From positions 12,990,687 through 13,054,686 of the forward strand of contig NW_025062475.1 in NCBI RefSeq assembly GCF_000002995.4: 64,000 nucleotides of DNA, read 5' to 3'. How positions within the stretch are numbered: the stretch's first letter is position 1; each line of letters begins with the position of its first letter. Positions 1-11,904 of this stretch are shown piece by piece. The notes below the pieces were generated by a model. It did not search any database. It saw nothing but the letters and a program-made list of their open reading frames with translations, and was not told the origin of the DNA. The stretch is from Brugia malayi. Its lineage: Eukaryota > Nematoda > Chromadorea > Rhabditida > Onchocercidae. Position numbers and translations under genes: made by a program.

Positions 1-66
1 TTTATAAAAAATTTTTAAAAATTTTATCAAATATTAATAAAATCAAATGTGAAAAATTTTTTTCAG

Positions 67-3000
67 AAGTTTGTCCATCAAATCATGAATGTAGTTCAGC
101 AGCTGTATGTGAACCTCTTGGTGGTAATAAATATGAATGTACCTGTATTCAAGGTTATGTAGATCAATCACCGTCCGATAAAAAAGGACGTATTTGTGTT
201 CGAAGTAAGATTTATATTAATTATCTTTTTTATATGCATCAGTAATTATCACTCAATTATTTCTTCTTTCTCTTTTAAATCAATATTTGAATGATTAATT
301 TTGAAAATTATTTAATAATTGAGGTTAATATTTGATAAGAAATATTTTTAGATAGTGCATGTCGAGATCCACGTTTGAATAATTGTTCACGTAATGCTAT
401 TTGTTATGATGAGCCAAAAGGTTATCGTTGTGAATGCGCACATGGATTTGTTGATCGTTCAGCTGATGGAACACAAAATGGATATGTTTGTGAACCACCT
501 GCACCAGTTACACCACCACCAAGTTAGTAGGATTTTTTTTGATGAAATCATATAAATTTTTAATAATAATAATAATAAATAAATGAGTAATTAATATATT
601 TGTTGCATTGAAACAAATATTTTATAATTTCAATTTATTTTTTCAAATCATTTTAAGTCATTTTACGAATTTTTTTATCACCTTTTAAATATTTAATTAT
701 TAATTAAATAACTGAAGTTTTAATTTGAATTTTTTGCATCCTTTTTTTTTTTTTTTTTTTTTTCTTTAATTTTGAAAATTAAAATTAATAAATTTTAGAG
801 CATCCATGCCAAGATCCACTTCTGAATGATTGTCATCCGGCTGGAACATGTCGTGCAACAGGAAAGCAAACATATACTTGTGAATGCTTACAAGGTTATG
901 TAGATCGTTCACCGGATACTCGTAATAAGCCAGGCCGTATTTGCATTCTTACTGAACCGATTTGTTTGGATGCAAATCAGAATGATTGCCATCCGGCTGC
1001 TATTTGTAGTGAAACACAAAATGATGAAAAGTATACATGTCGTTGTCGGGATGGTTACATTGATCAATCACCGGATAAAATTAATCGACCGGGACGAATT
1101 TGTGTTGAACAAGTTTGCTTTTTTTTTTTTTCTTCTCAACTTATAATTAATAAATTTATTTCGAGTAAATAAATTACATATTACTCAATTTATGATTTAT
1201 TCAAATTAATAAAAAATTTTTCTTTTTATCTACTTATTATGAATCATTTGTGGCATATATTATTTTTAATTAAATTTTAATAATTAAAAATAGAATGTAT
1301 TTTAAAAAAAAAAAAAGATTTTCAAATTTCAATGTAAAATTTATATACATTTTTTACTTTAGATAAATGAATGTTTGGATCGTTCATTAAATGACTGTCA
1401 TCCATTGGCTATTTGTCAAGATTTACCGGATGGTTATACATGTCGTTGTCCACTTAATTCCGTTGACCAATCACCAAATCCAAGTAGACCTGGCCGTAAA
1501 TGCTTTCAACAAATAAATGAATGCCGTAATCCATCATTAAATAATTGTTCACGTTTCGCAGATTGCATTGATAAGCAAAATGGTTATGAATGTCACTGTC
1601 GTGATGGTTATCATGATGGTAATCCAAAACATCCTGGTACCACATGTATTTACAGTAAGTTTCTTTTTTTTTAAAATAAATTTTCTTCAAAAATTTAGAT
1701 ATTTAAAAAAAAAAAAAAAAATGAAAAATGCCTGAATTATTCATAAATTTCCATTAATCATAATGTGAAATTAACATGAATTGTTTAAAATTTGATATAT
1801 TTTATTTAAAATAAAATTTGAAATGAGAAATGATTTAAAAGGTAAAAAATGTATTTTTGTTTAACAAATTCATAGAAAGAAAAAATTAATGTTATTATCA
1901 TATATGCTTGCAGTGTAATATAATTTAATTAATAATTATAAGTAATAGAATTTCATTAATTAACTGATAGTTCAGAGCAATGGTAGCAATAATTTTGATA
2001 ATTGGAATTGAAATATTAACCAAAAAAAAAAAACATGAATGAATTTGAAGAAAACTTCAAAATTTGAGCTATGTAATCAATCTTATGGCTTATGCTATGA
2101 CTCATATTTAAATACTTAAATAATGAATTTATATGATTTGAAATATCTGATTATGCAATATATAAATTTGACCATTTCCTGATTGTAATAACTGATAACG
2201 ATGATCAAATTACAGTTATCAATGAATGTGAATCAGCAAATTTGAATGATTGTGATCGTCATGCGGAATGCATTGATCTGGAAGGTGGTTACGAATGTCG
2301 TTGTAAAAAACCGTATCATGATGAGTCACCATCAGGACAACCTGGACGAATATGTCGCTTTAATGAATGCTCAGTCTCGACCGATAATACATGTGATAAG
2401 AAATTTGCTGTTTGTGAAGATTTAGATGATGGATACACGTGTCATTGTAAAGCTGGATATTATGATAATTCACCGAATACACAGGAACCGGGCAGAGTTT
2501 GCATTGGTATTTCAAATTTTTTTTTTTTTTTTGAATTTAAATTTTTGATCTTTCAATCTTATTTCTAATAAAAAGCAAATTAAGAAGAAGAATAAATATT
2601 AAAATTATTAATGATAAAATTTAATTGTATAAATATTGAAATTTATTTCAGAAGTATAAAAAATTCTTCTAGTTTTCTATTAATTTTTGAATTGTATCAT
2701 TTTTGTAACTACATTCAAATTGAATATAAATGAAACAATTAAATTTTATTTAATTATTTTTTTTTTTGCAGAATTTCAAAAAGAAAAAATTACAACAATT
2801 TTACCACAAGATGCACCACGTATTGATGGAATCTTATGTGGACGTAACAATTACTGCGCAATAAAACGTAATGAAGTTTGCGTTGGTGGTGTTAAATGTA
2901 TGTGTCGACCAGGTGACGCACGTGCGACAATAAATGATCGTTGTGAAACTGTCGAGCGTATACCATTTTCAATTCGTATTCTTAATAAAGATACTACAAC

Positions 3001-6000
3001 ATTATCATATAGTTCGGAATATGGTAGTAGCGATAGTGCACCATACGTTGAGATAACGCATTTATTCTCGAAAGATATTGGTCGTGCGATGAGTAGTACC
3101 ACGTATGGGACACGTTACGTAACCACGGATGTTAATTATATTACACATCCAAAAACTGTTAATAGGTATGTTAATTGTTTTTTCTTTTTTTTTTTTTGAG
3201 TCTTTTTTAAGATTTATAAAATATTATGCATTATACATTCGTATACAAATAATATTTAAAAATAAGAACTATTAAAATCCTATACAAATAATATTTAAAA
3301 ATAAAATTTATTATTTTTTTTTTTCAGTGAACTTTTTTATGTTTAAAATAATATTTAAAAATAAAAGTAGTTATTAATTTTTTTTTTTATATTAAAATAA
3401 TATAATATTTAAAAAACTATTTTTTTTTTTTTTTTTTTTTGGTAGATTTTTTAATATGTATTTAAAAAAAAATACAATGCTTACAAATAAAAACTGTTAC
3501 AAATTTCTTTTTTCGGTGGTTTTTTTTATATTTAATAATGAAAGCTATTATTTTTTTTTTTTTTTTTTAGACTAGTAAATTACATAAGCTTACTGCTTAG
3601 TTAATCAATTTTATTTAATCAAAACTTAATTAATCAAGCTTAGTTAATCAAATTTTAGCTCTTGGCCAGATGGCTTACTGTTTAACTTTTCGGTGGCACT
3701 TCTTCCAAGTGGAACACCAACTGATATTTGCAATTTGTGGGATCAGTTAGCAAAATCAATTCAACGAACAAATGGTGCCATTGGTGGTGGACCACTTCGT
3801 GTAGCATCTGATTATGATCAATTAAATCCATGCAGACCAAAGTTACCACATGGTGAAGTATGCGGTACTAATATTTGTAATAATGAACTTGGCGAGGTTA
3901 AATTTTTAAAATATTTTCACTTAATTTTACATGAAAAAATAAAATTCCAACTATTATTAAAATTTTAATGATGAAAAAAAAAAAAAAAAAAAACCAAAAT
4001 AAATATCTATTAGACTGTTTTTAATCGTTTAGAGATTGTTGATATTATTAAATTTTTCAATTAATCATATAATGCATATTCCTATTTTATATTTTCTCTT
4101 ATCTGTTTACATATTCAAATTTTAAAATTATTAAAATATTTTGTTAACCTACCTATGTTTTAGGTATGTATTGCTGGATCTCTTTGTGGTTGCACACACG
4201 GTGAGAAGCGTTCATCGCCAACCGATATTTGTAGACCGGTGGAAGCTTGGAATATTGTTTTATGGGTAATGCGAAAAGATGATGAAAAATTGATGTACAC
4301 GGATATTTTAGCAAATCCACGACATATGGTTACCAAGGAACTTGTCAAACGATTTGAAAATGGCATTGGACAGTGCTATCCAAATACTGCATTAGCTGGT
4401 TCTTTTGTTACAGCTGAAGTGAGATATTTTTGGAAAATTTTTTCAAAAAAAAAATTATACATTAAAATTTCTGAAATAATATAATGTAAAATTTTAATTT
4501 TACTCAAATATTTTTGCACTTTTTTAGGTTAATGAAATTATGGATCCAATGAATATTAATGCAACATGGGATCGAGGTATTTTATTTAATTCAACTGTTT
4601 ATTTCCGAAAAGGTTCAGTACGACTACCATCAGATGTATATCATATGCTCATTCGATATATTATGGATCGAAATAATTATCAAATTGGACAAAGTGGCTT
4701 ATACATTAATAGTTATCAATCAGATCCATTTAAAGCATGTTGGAAGGTGAAATTTGTAAAAAATATTCTGATTTAAAAATGAAAAATATACAAATATATA
4801 TATGTTTTCTTTATTGATTCAAGCATCAAAATTTTTGAAAATTAATTATTGACTACTTCTGCTATTTTTGTAAAAAGTATTTTTCAAATCATTTAAAGTA
4901 AGAATTAATACATTATTATTATTATTATGATTATTATCACTATTATTATTAATTATTTTTATTAGAATAATTGTCATCCGAAAGGAATTTGCATTGATCT
5001 TGGACCGAATGCTTATCGTTGTGAATGTGGACAAGGATATCGTGATTTAAATCCATCGGATCCTGGAAGACGATGTTTACCTAATACTGGTTATAATGAA
5101 TGTGAACGAAAAGAAGATAATGAATGTTCTGAAAATGCTCGTTGTATTGATCAGGTATGCATAGATATAATTTTAATGATTTTTCTCAATTTGACTATTC
5201 AATAATTTTAATTGATTGTTTAATAAATCATTTAGAAAATTTTTATTAATTAAATGAAGTAAACAGATTAAGAGTATTCAAAAAGTAAATATTATCGTAA
5301 AATTTTCAAATTTTTTTTTCTTTTTTTTTTGACTAATAGAAAAATTTTTAATAAATTATAATAATTTTAAGGAACATTTATATAAATGTGAATGTTTACC
5401 ATCGTTTACTGATGCATCACCAAAAGATGCAATTGCTGGAAGTGTTTGTGTTTTGGATTATTGCTCAGATGTAAATTTCTGTCCAAGAAATACGACATGT
5501 ATGAATGAGGAACAACAAGCAATATGTCAATGTGATCCGGGTTATGTTGATATCCGGAAAAGTGAGAAAAGAACTCAATTATTTGATCAGGATATTTTAT
5601 GTCTCAAAATGCGTGATATTGATGAATGTGCTCTTGGAATTACCAATTGTTCAGGTTAAATATAATTTTTTGATATTGTAACATATGTTAGCTTAAACAA
5701 TAAATATTATTTAGTTAAAAATATTTGAAAATGAAATTATAATATAGTTATGTGATGACAAAAGGAATTTACAATTTATTTGTATGCAAATGTCACAAAA
5801 ATATTTTTTGTAAACTTTATATATTTGAAATTTTTTTGAAATAGAAATCGTAGATGAATTTGTAGAGCTTTAACTAAATTATATTATCTAAAATACTGCA
5901 TAGTTTTTTTTTTTTTTTTCATTTTTATATTTTTTAAATTTGAGAATTTTTATATTTAAAGGTGTTGCGGAATGTGTTGACAAAGCTATAGGCTATGAAT

Positions 6001-7696
6001 GTCACTGTCCGGAAGGTTATGTTGATGGCAATCCGGAAGAACCGGGAAGAGTTTGCGGTGCATTACTTTGTGATCTGTGCAATTCACACGGTGATTGTGT
6101 ACACAATGCTTTGACAAATAATATCACCTGTGTGTGCAGTGATGGTTGGTCTGGTGAATTCTGTGATGTGGCACCATCGAAAGCTTCGATGATACTACTT
6201 GTTATTCTGGCAGTTCTTTTCCTTCTACTAACACTTTGGTATCTTTTTTGATTTTGATTTTTCAAAAATTGAAATAAGATAGGAATTTTTTTTTCTTCTA
6301 AATTATATATTTATACTTTCTTTACAGCTGTTTGCTATATTTCTGCACGAAATGTATCTGTTTCAAGCGTCATAATTTATTGTATCGTGAACCATTCACA
6401 TATCGCAAAGGTGCTTGGCCTTGGTCAACCCTAGAAGCATCAACATCAAGCGAAAGTGGTGCTGATTTTTCAGCAATGAGTGCCGCAGGTCATGAATATT
6501 ATCCTGAAATTGGTTAGTTTTTTAAAGTTAAAATTGTGAGCAATAGTAATTTTAATATATAATATTTGACGATGCTATCAATTTGTTGTGTATAAATGTT
6601 TTTTTTTTTCTTTCTTTTGAGAAATATATAAAACATACAAGGAATGAAATTAAACAATTAATTATTTATTATTTTTTTTTTTTTAATGACGTTGTTTCAT
6701 ATTGATGAAAAATCGCTTGTAAATTTATGCAAAAGTTTATTTCTTAATTTTTTTTTTCTCAGGTATCCCACGTGCGAAACTAAAATCTGGAAATGGTATG
6801 ATGGATGATCAGCAGCATCGATCGTTAGCCGTATCAAGACTTCATGACTATCTCGATGATGGTATGCGTATTCCACGTGTACATCTCGATCGTGATAATG
6901 ATGCATTTGATTCTACGTCACAGTCATCAAGCGAATATACCATACGTGAAGAAATTAAACGACACGTGATCACTGATGTTACAAGAAAAGAAACCAAAAA
7001 AACATTAACCACTGCTGATATTCACGGCACTACCGCGGAATTTCACGTATATCCACCAATTGAAGTTACAACCGAATCACATTCATCATGCCAGGTTGGA
7101 TTTATTGTATAAAATAGATTTCATTTATTCCATTAAAATTTACAATCATTGTTCATTTTTTATTCTAAATTTATTTTGTGAAATTTCAGGTTGGAACACA
7201 TAATTCTAGTTCATTGATGGATAAAGATGAACAAGAAAGAGGTGAAAGTATAGCAGAATTTAGCATTGGTAATGCACGACGTGACTGGAATACAACAACG
7301 AGTAGAAATTGTGAATTTAGTACGGTTAGTGATAAATAATATCTATTTTATTTCAATTAAATAAACAAAAATAAAAATGATAAACGATCAATAAAGAAAT
7401 TAGCAAATATTGATCCATACAAATGGATAAATATAAATATTTTCATAATTAAAGTAAAATTATTTGTACTAAAATTAATGATAAGTAAGAATATAAGCAT
7501 ATGATGTAATTTCATTTCATAGGATCGTGATTTGGAATCAGTTATTAGTGATTCAATAGCTGAAGATGAAGTTTATGATAAGAAAACATCAGTGAAACGA
7601 TCACATAATTTTGAACCAACTATTGGAGGTGGTACTGAGCGCTATCGGACCGAAATTACTACAACGAAATCAACAAAAGGAGTTTCAAAATATTAA
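67..7696 (+). CDS. MUA-3/MUP-4-like EGF/SEA transmembrane attachment protein, C-terminal part (5' truncated)
   Basis: The window opens inside an intron of this gene and shows its last 16 exons: 67-204, 352-522, 799-1112, 1363-1654, 2216-2506, 2772-3165, 3659-3896, 4164-4418, 4528-4746, 4966-5154, 5372-5654, 5962-6238, 6328-6512, 6763-7094, 7190-7324, 7523-7696. Phases join cleanly to give about 1,294 residues and a TAA stop. In order: about eight EGF-like repeats with the signature GYVDQSP...PGR.C, a cysteine-rich linker, a region resembling two SEA modules (about 2960-4746), four or five more EGF repeats, one membrane helix (MILLVILAVLFLLLTL, 6190-6240) followed by a Cys/Lys-rich stop-transfer stretch, and a cytoplasmic tail of about 300 residues rich in Ser, Thr and charge. 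This architecture is known from the nematode hemidesmosome proteins MUA-3 and MUP-4, which link epidermal intermediate filaments to cuticle and muscle. I cannot decide between the two because the N-terminal part (LDL-A, VWA) lies upstream. An AATAAA signal lies near 7720. Confidence 0.85.
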
Positions 7697-8871
7697 AATT
7701 CATTAAATATTTTATTTCAAATAAAGCATTTAATGCCTACCTTACGATTTACCTATTATTAATGAATGTCTTCTTTTTTTTATTAATTATAATAAATTTA
7801 TGTTACTTTTAGTCGTATAACTTTTGCTATAATTCTATATTATTCAACAATGTTTTCTTGCAAAGTTTACTAGCTTATATTTCTTGATAATATGTTGGTT
7901 TTTTCTTTTTTTTTTTTTTTTTTTATAACGGGATTTTCTCCTTTTGCTGTTTTTTTTTTCGTTTGTTTGTTTGTTTGTTTTGTCAAATTTTGTAAACAAT
8001 TTTTTTTTCCATATTGACTAGCTGCCTTTTTTCATATATTTTCACATTAATTTGTTCCAATTACAGGATTGAGAATAAGTTTTTTCTTTGTAGATCCTCT
8101 GGAAAAATGTTTTGCAATATTTTTTGATCTATAAAGTATATGCAATATAATTTTGATTTAGAAGCAAACATAGCTCTATTCGATAAATTTTTAGCAATAA
8201 TATTCCTTCTTTAAATTGAAACTAACAAATTTATATTGTATGTTTGAGATAATAAATTCACATTGCCATAATTTTCCTCTTTTCATATTTTTTTCTTTTT
8301 TGAAATTTATAAATAAAAAGGAAAAAAAAAATAAATTCAATTGATGTTTTAATATACACTGTTATATATGATCTAAAGTATTTTTATTACAAATGTAAAA
8401 ATTTTCGACTAGATTTGATTTATTTAAATTAATTAATAATTGCATATTGTTCATTTGCCTCAAATTTTCAATTAAAATTTTTCTCTAGAAATCACTTCTT
8501 TTTTTCAATGAAATCAAATAATTTATTTTTATGTTAATCAAAAATCATTTGATTTAAAAGTATTTTCTGTTTTTTTTTTTTTTTTTGTGGTCAAAAGTGC
8601 CTAAAGAGTTTTATTGTTTATGTATTTATCATGCATCGAATAAATGTCCTTTAATAAAAGAAGTGAATGTGACATTAATCTCAATTTTTAAGATTTTATG
8701 AATTATGCAAAAGTCAAGTACATATTCAATATGAATAACAAGTAAAGCAGATGTATACTATTTATGAAGAACAATTTTTTTTTTTTTTTTTCTAATAAAA
8801 ATAAATGAAATTCATTTTGACAATAATTTCAATTTAGATTCTATGTCTAGTGTTATTGTAGAAAGTACTAC
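7697..8871. other. Intergenic, 3' flank of the MUA-3/MUP-4-like gene
   Basis: AT-rich sequence with several poly(T) tracts (about 7900-7925, 8570-8587, 8775-8791). It probably begins with the 3' UTR of the upstream gene. I see no coding exon on either strand. Confidence 0.5.
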
Positions 8872-9320
8872 TGTAAAAGCAAATTTAGAACTTCTTTCTT
8901 AGTGCCCTGTTTCCTTGTGAAACAAAGCTTCCTTTCTCGATGGTTCAGATCGTTGACTTCTCTGTCCTCGATACTGGTAGAATCTCGAATTTGTACTGGT
9001 TCCCTTCTGGGAGTCTTCGTGAAATACTTTATTATTCAAACCTCAAACTAAACCACAGATTAACATTAAATATTATACAACATTACAATAGTGAATTGAT
9101 ACATAACACACAAATGTAACTTAATTATAAAACATTTAAAGATACAAGCAAGCTAGATACCTCGCAACCGAGCCATACCAAACAAGGAACTATAATCAGT
9201 GGCTTTGTAAGGAAGAAAATTGGGAGGGATTTTATGGGTGTTAAGGTTACAAAGTGGATTACAATCATTTCAAACAATAGCCTTTGTTCATTAGGTTATA
9301 GCTTCGCCACTGTGGCGACA
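8872..9320 (-). mobile_element. Solo-LTR-like element, inverted copy
   Basis: About 449 bp that match, in reverse complement, the element at 15752-16212 almost end to end, with a roughly 12-bp deletion near 9012. On its own (minus) strand it begins TGTCGCCACAGTGGCGA and ends GCTTTTACA, so the ends are TGT...ACA as in LTRs. The first bases contain a 6-bp inverted repeat (TCGCCA/TGGCGA). An AATAAAGTA motif in the middle could be the LTR polyadenylation signal. Similarity to the other copy stops at these two termini. The flanking 5-mers ACTAC (before) and ACTTC (after) differ at one base and could be a decayed target-site duplication. No gag-pol reading frame adjoins it. The LTR family cannot be named from this alone; BEL/Pao or Gypsy are both possible. 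Confidence 0.65.
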
Positions 9321-10410
9321 ACTTCTATAATATAAACTGACGACTGCTCTCTGTGACAAATTTTGATTTTTTTTTTTTAAAGAAATATTTAGAATTAAAA
9401 TTGGATGCAAATTATGTAAGTAAAAAAAAAAAATGAATGGAATGAAAAAAGCTATATGTAACCAGAAATGATTAGAATAATAGCATAAATTGAAAATTTT
9501 TAATGCTAGTATCTCGACAAAACACCTGGTGAAATATAATAATTTTAAGAAATATTTCTACAAATGCAAACACTTGCTTGCTTAACATTGCATTACTAGA
9601 AACAGATGAAATTATGATTTTAAAAATTTCATGAGATTATTTGATGTCATTATAAATATCAAATGATTATATAGTTTAATATTCTTAATAATTCACTTTG
9701 AATGTTTTAGAGAGAACTTCCTCGTCTTACTTCATTTAACGACTATTTCAATAACTAAATTTTATTTGAGCAGTATTCAAAACCATTTGAAATTATTAAA
9801 TAGTTGAAATAAATGGGATCATTAATTTATGCCCGACTTAATTAATGCAAATTTTCACAATGTCTACTACAATCATATATACGACGACTGGAAAATGAAA
9901 ACAAAAAAAAGCAAAGATAATAATATGTGACGGAGAGTTGAGATGAAGAATAATAATGAAATAATTCAGTTCTGATTTCAATGGAATAAGTATTTCGTGC
10001 AGAAAATTAAGGGCACTTAATGATATTATGATTTTGACAGAGATTTTTAAATTGATAAAAAGGAGAATCCTTCCAAATTAAAATAGTAATAATAAGTGCA
10101 AGCACTTATTATTTTCTTTTATTTTCTCCATCAAAATAAAACATTAATAGATGATGAAGAACAAACGCTTTCTTTCTTTTTTATATATAACTTTTATTTA
10201 TTGTGCAATAAAGTTTGAGTAACGACTCATAACATTATAGATTAATATATTTGTTAGATACCTGCAATACTCCACGGCAGAACTTCATTAGCTTAATGAA
10301 TAAAATTTCATCCGTGCTTCGATGACTTTTACATCATACCTTTTGCATTTACATTAAACGGAAATTTACGTAAGCTTTGACGTTCTAAATAAAACATCGT
10401 TTCCAGCCAA
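9321..10410. other. Intergenic, upstream of the broken receptor copy
   Basis: Unremarkable AT-rich sequence between the inverted LTR-like element and the first receptor copy. No exon or RNA gene recognised. Confidence 0.5.
10401..10406 (+). promoter_or_regulatory. Possible trans-splice acceptor of receptor copy 1
   Basis: The acceptor-like TTTCCAG ends at 10406, four bases before the ATG at 10411. The intact copy has TTTTCAG four bases before its ATG. That spacing is typical of spliced-leader addition in nematodes. The function is inferred from sequence alone. Confidence 0.4.
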
Positions 10411-11512
10411 ATGAATGATATAGTTTATTTTAATGAAAGTAATTATATAGAAATAAATATAAGCTTACCTTATTGTACAGGCCAGGGTCTCTCATGTTGT
10501 AAGTTTACAATTTTCATTTCAACTTTATTATATACTTTTCGTTACAACCCATATGCAACAAAGAATTAAAGGTATTTTCAATAGTCCTTTTTATGAAAAT
10601 ATTGTTCATTGTTCTAATCAATGAATAAAAGAATTTTAGAGACAAATATGATAGAAGCTTCTGCCATTGATTGTTTATTTTTTAAATCAGTTGTGAAAAA
10701 ATAGTAGCATGAAAATTACTGTATTCTCAACTTCTATATATTCTATTTTTATTAAGTAAATTCAATATTGTGCTAAACCACATATTTTGATATCATAAAA
10801 TAATATGAGAGAGAAGAAATTGTTAATAAATAGATTGCCGTAAACAAAATCACGACACGTTTGTTTAGCATATTTATACAACAAACGCCACGTGGTAGCA
10901 TATTTTACAACAGTTGGTAATATTATTATTATTCCTTTCATATTGTATTTAATATTTACGAAAGTGACAGATGGATTTTTCAAATATTTCACACTGAATT
11001 TAATGTTTGTTTGCGTAACATCGGCTATTGCTGCTCTCATAACTGATGCAATTAATATTACAAAACTATTTATTTCAATTACAGAAAGCAAATTACATTT
11101 GTACGTTTCGCTTTCAATTCATTTCGATTCATTTTCAATTCATTTAAATTGTCACAAATGTCTCTTTAGTTTCAGCTTGGAATAATAAGACGGTAACATA
11201 AAATTGGTACCTACGTAAGGATAAATATGAAATCAAATTTCTCACATTTTCCAACACATTTTTTTCACAGTTCAAAAAATCTATTTTGTATTAAAATGAT
11301 CGATATTGAAATTTCATGATCTGATAATTTGATCAACTTATAAAGCAATCGTTACATTTTTACATTTGACAATCGAGAATGGGCGCGAATTTATGTTAGG
11401 TTAGGAAGCATTTGGTTTCATGCCCTAGCAATATATGCAGTCATAATTTGCTATTTACCTTACGTGAAACCTTTTTTTTTATATAAAAAAATTTTCCAAT
11501 AGGTAAATTTTT
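10411..11512 (+). pseudogene. Truncated, broken copy of the nematode serpentine receptor
   Basis: This copy carries counterparts of only the first three of the seven exons of the neighbouring intact gene. Exon 1 is 10411-10498 (29 codons, Asn-rich N terminus ending ...QGLSC). Exon 2 is 10869-11100, covering helices 1 and 2 (starts YLYNKRHVVAYFTTVGN). The exon 3 counterpart is about 11364-11512. Exons 1 and 2 keep an open frame and matching phase. Exon 3 is damaged twice: the acceptor that reads TTTTTTAG in the intact copy reads TTTTTAC here, and the T run around 11471-11479 is longer, which shifts the frame and leads to an in-frame TAG just before the old donor. Exons 4-7 are absent, and sequence upstream of the next copy follows. 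It is probably a pseudogene, although a short transcript of exons 1-2 remains possible. Confidence 0.8.
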
Positions 11513-11904
11513 TTCCAAAATTTGTATCTCATAATCCATTTCATCTAGTAGCTACTGTTTTCTGATTGTTATGCTAATTGTTAATATTATGCTTAATGAA
11601 ATTTTTAATAACTTTACTGAGTGATAAATAACCTTAATATTGCTAACAACTTCAGAAATGTCTTAATAAAATGCTATGAACTACTTTATGTGATATTGGC
11701 AAGGTGCAATAATTATCGCTGCCATTACCTCAATTACATTATTCTAAGTGCTGTTAATATGATAATGATAAGATGATCTGACAGCTGTGACACAAATTAT
11801 ACTAAATTTAGTGTAATATTGCGTGGCGCATTTGTATAACTTTGTTATGCATTTCTTTGACATATTTAACTTGCCAAATGATAAGAATAATAATTTTCAG
11901 CAAA
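11513..11904. promoter_or_regulatory. Spacer and putative promoter of the intact receptor gene
   Basis: About 390 bp between the truncated copy and the ATG of the intact copy. It ends with an acceptor-like TTTTCAG (to 11900) four bases before the start codon, a candidate trans-splice site. No other motif is recognised. Confidence 0.4.

Noticed and set aside
10762..11091. Minus-strand frames of 109 and 99 codons, duplicated at 12250-12549
   Set aside because: They are antisense shadows of receptor exon 2 and are duplicated only because that exon is.
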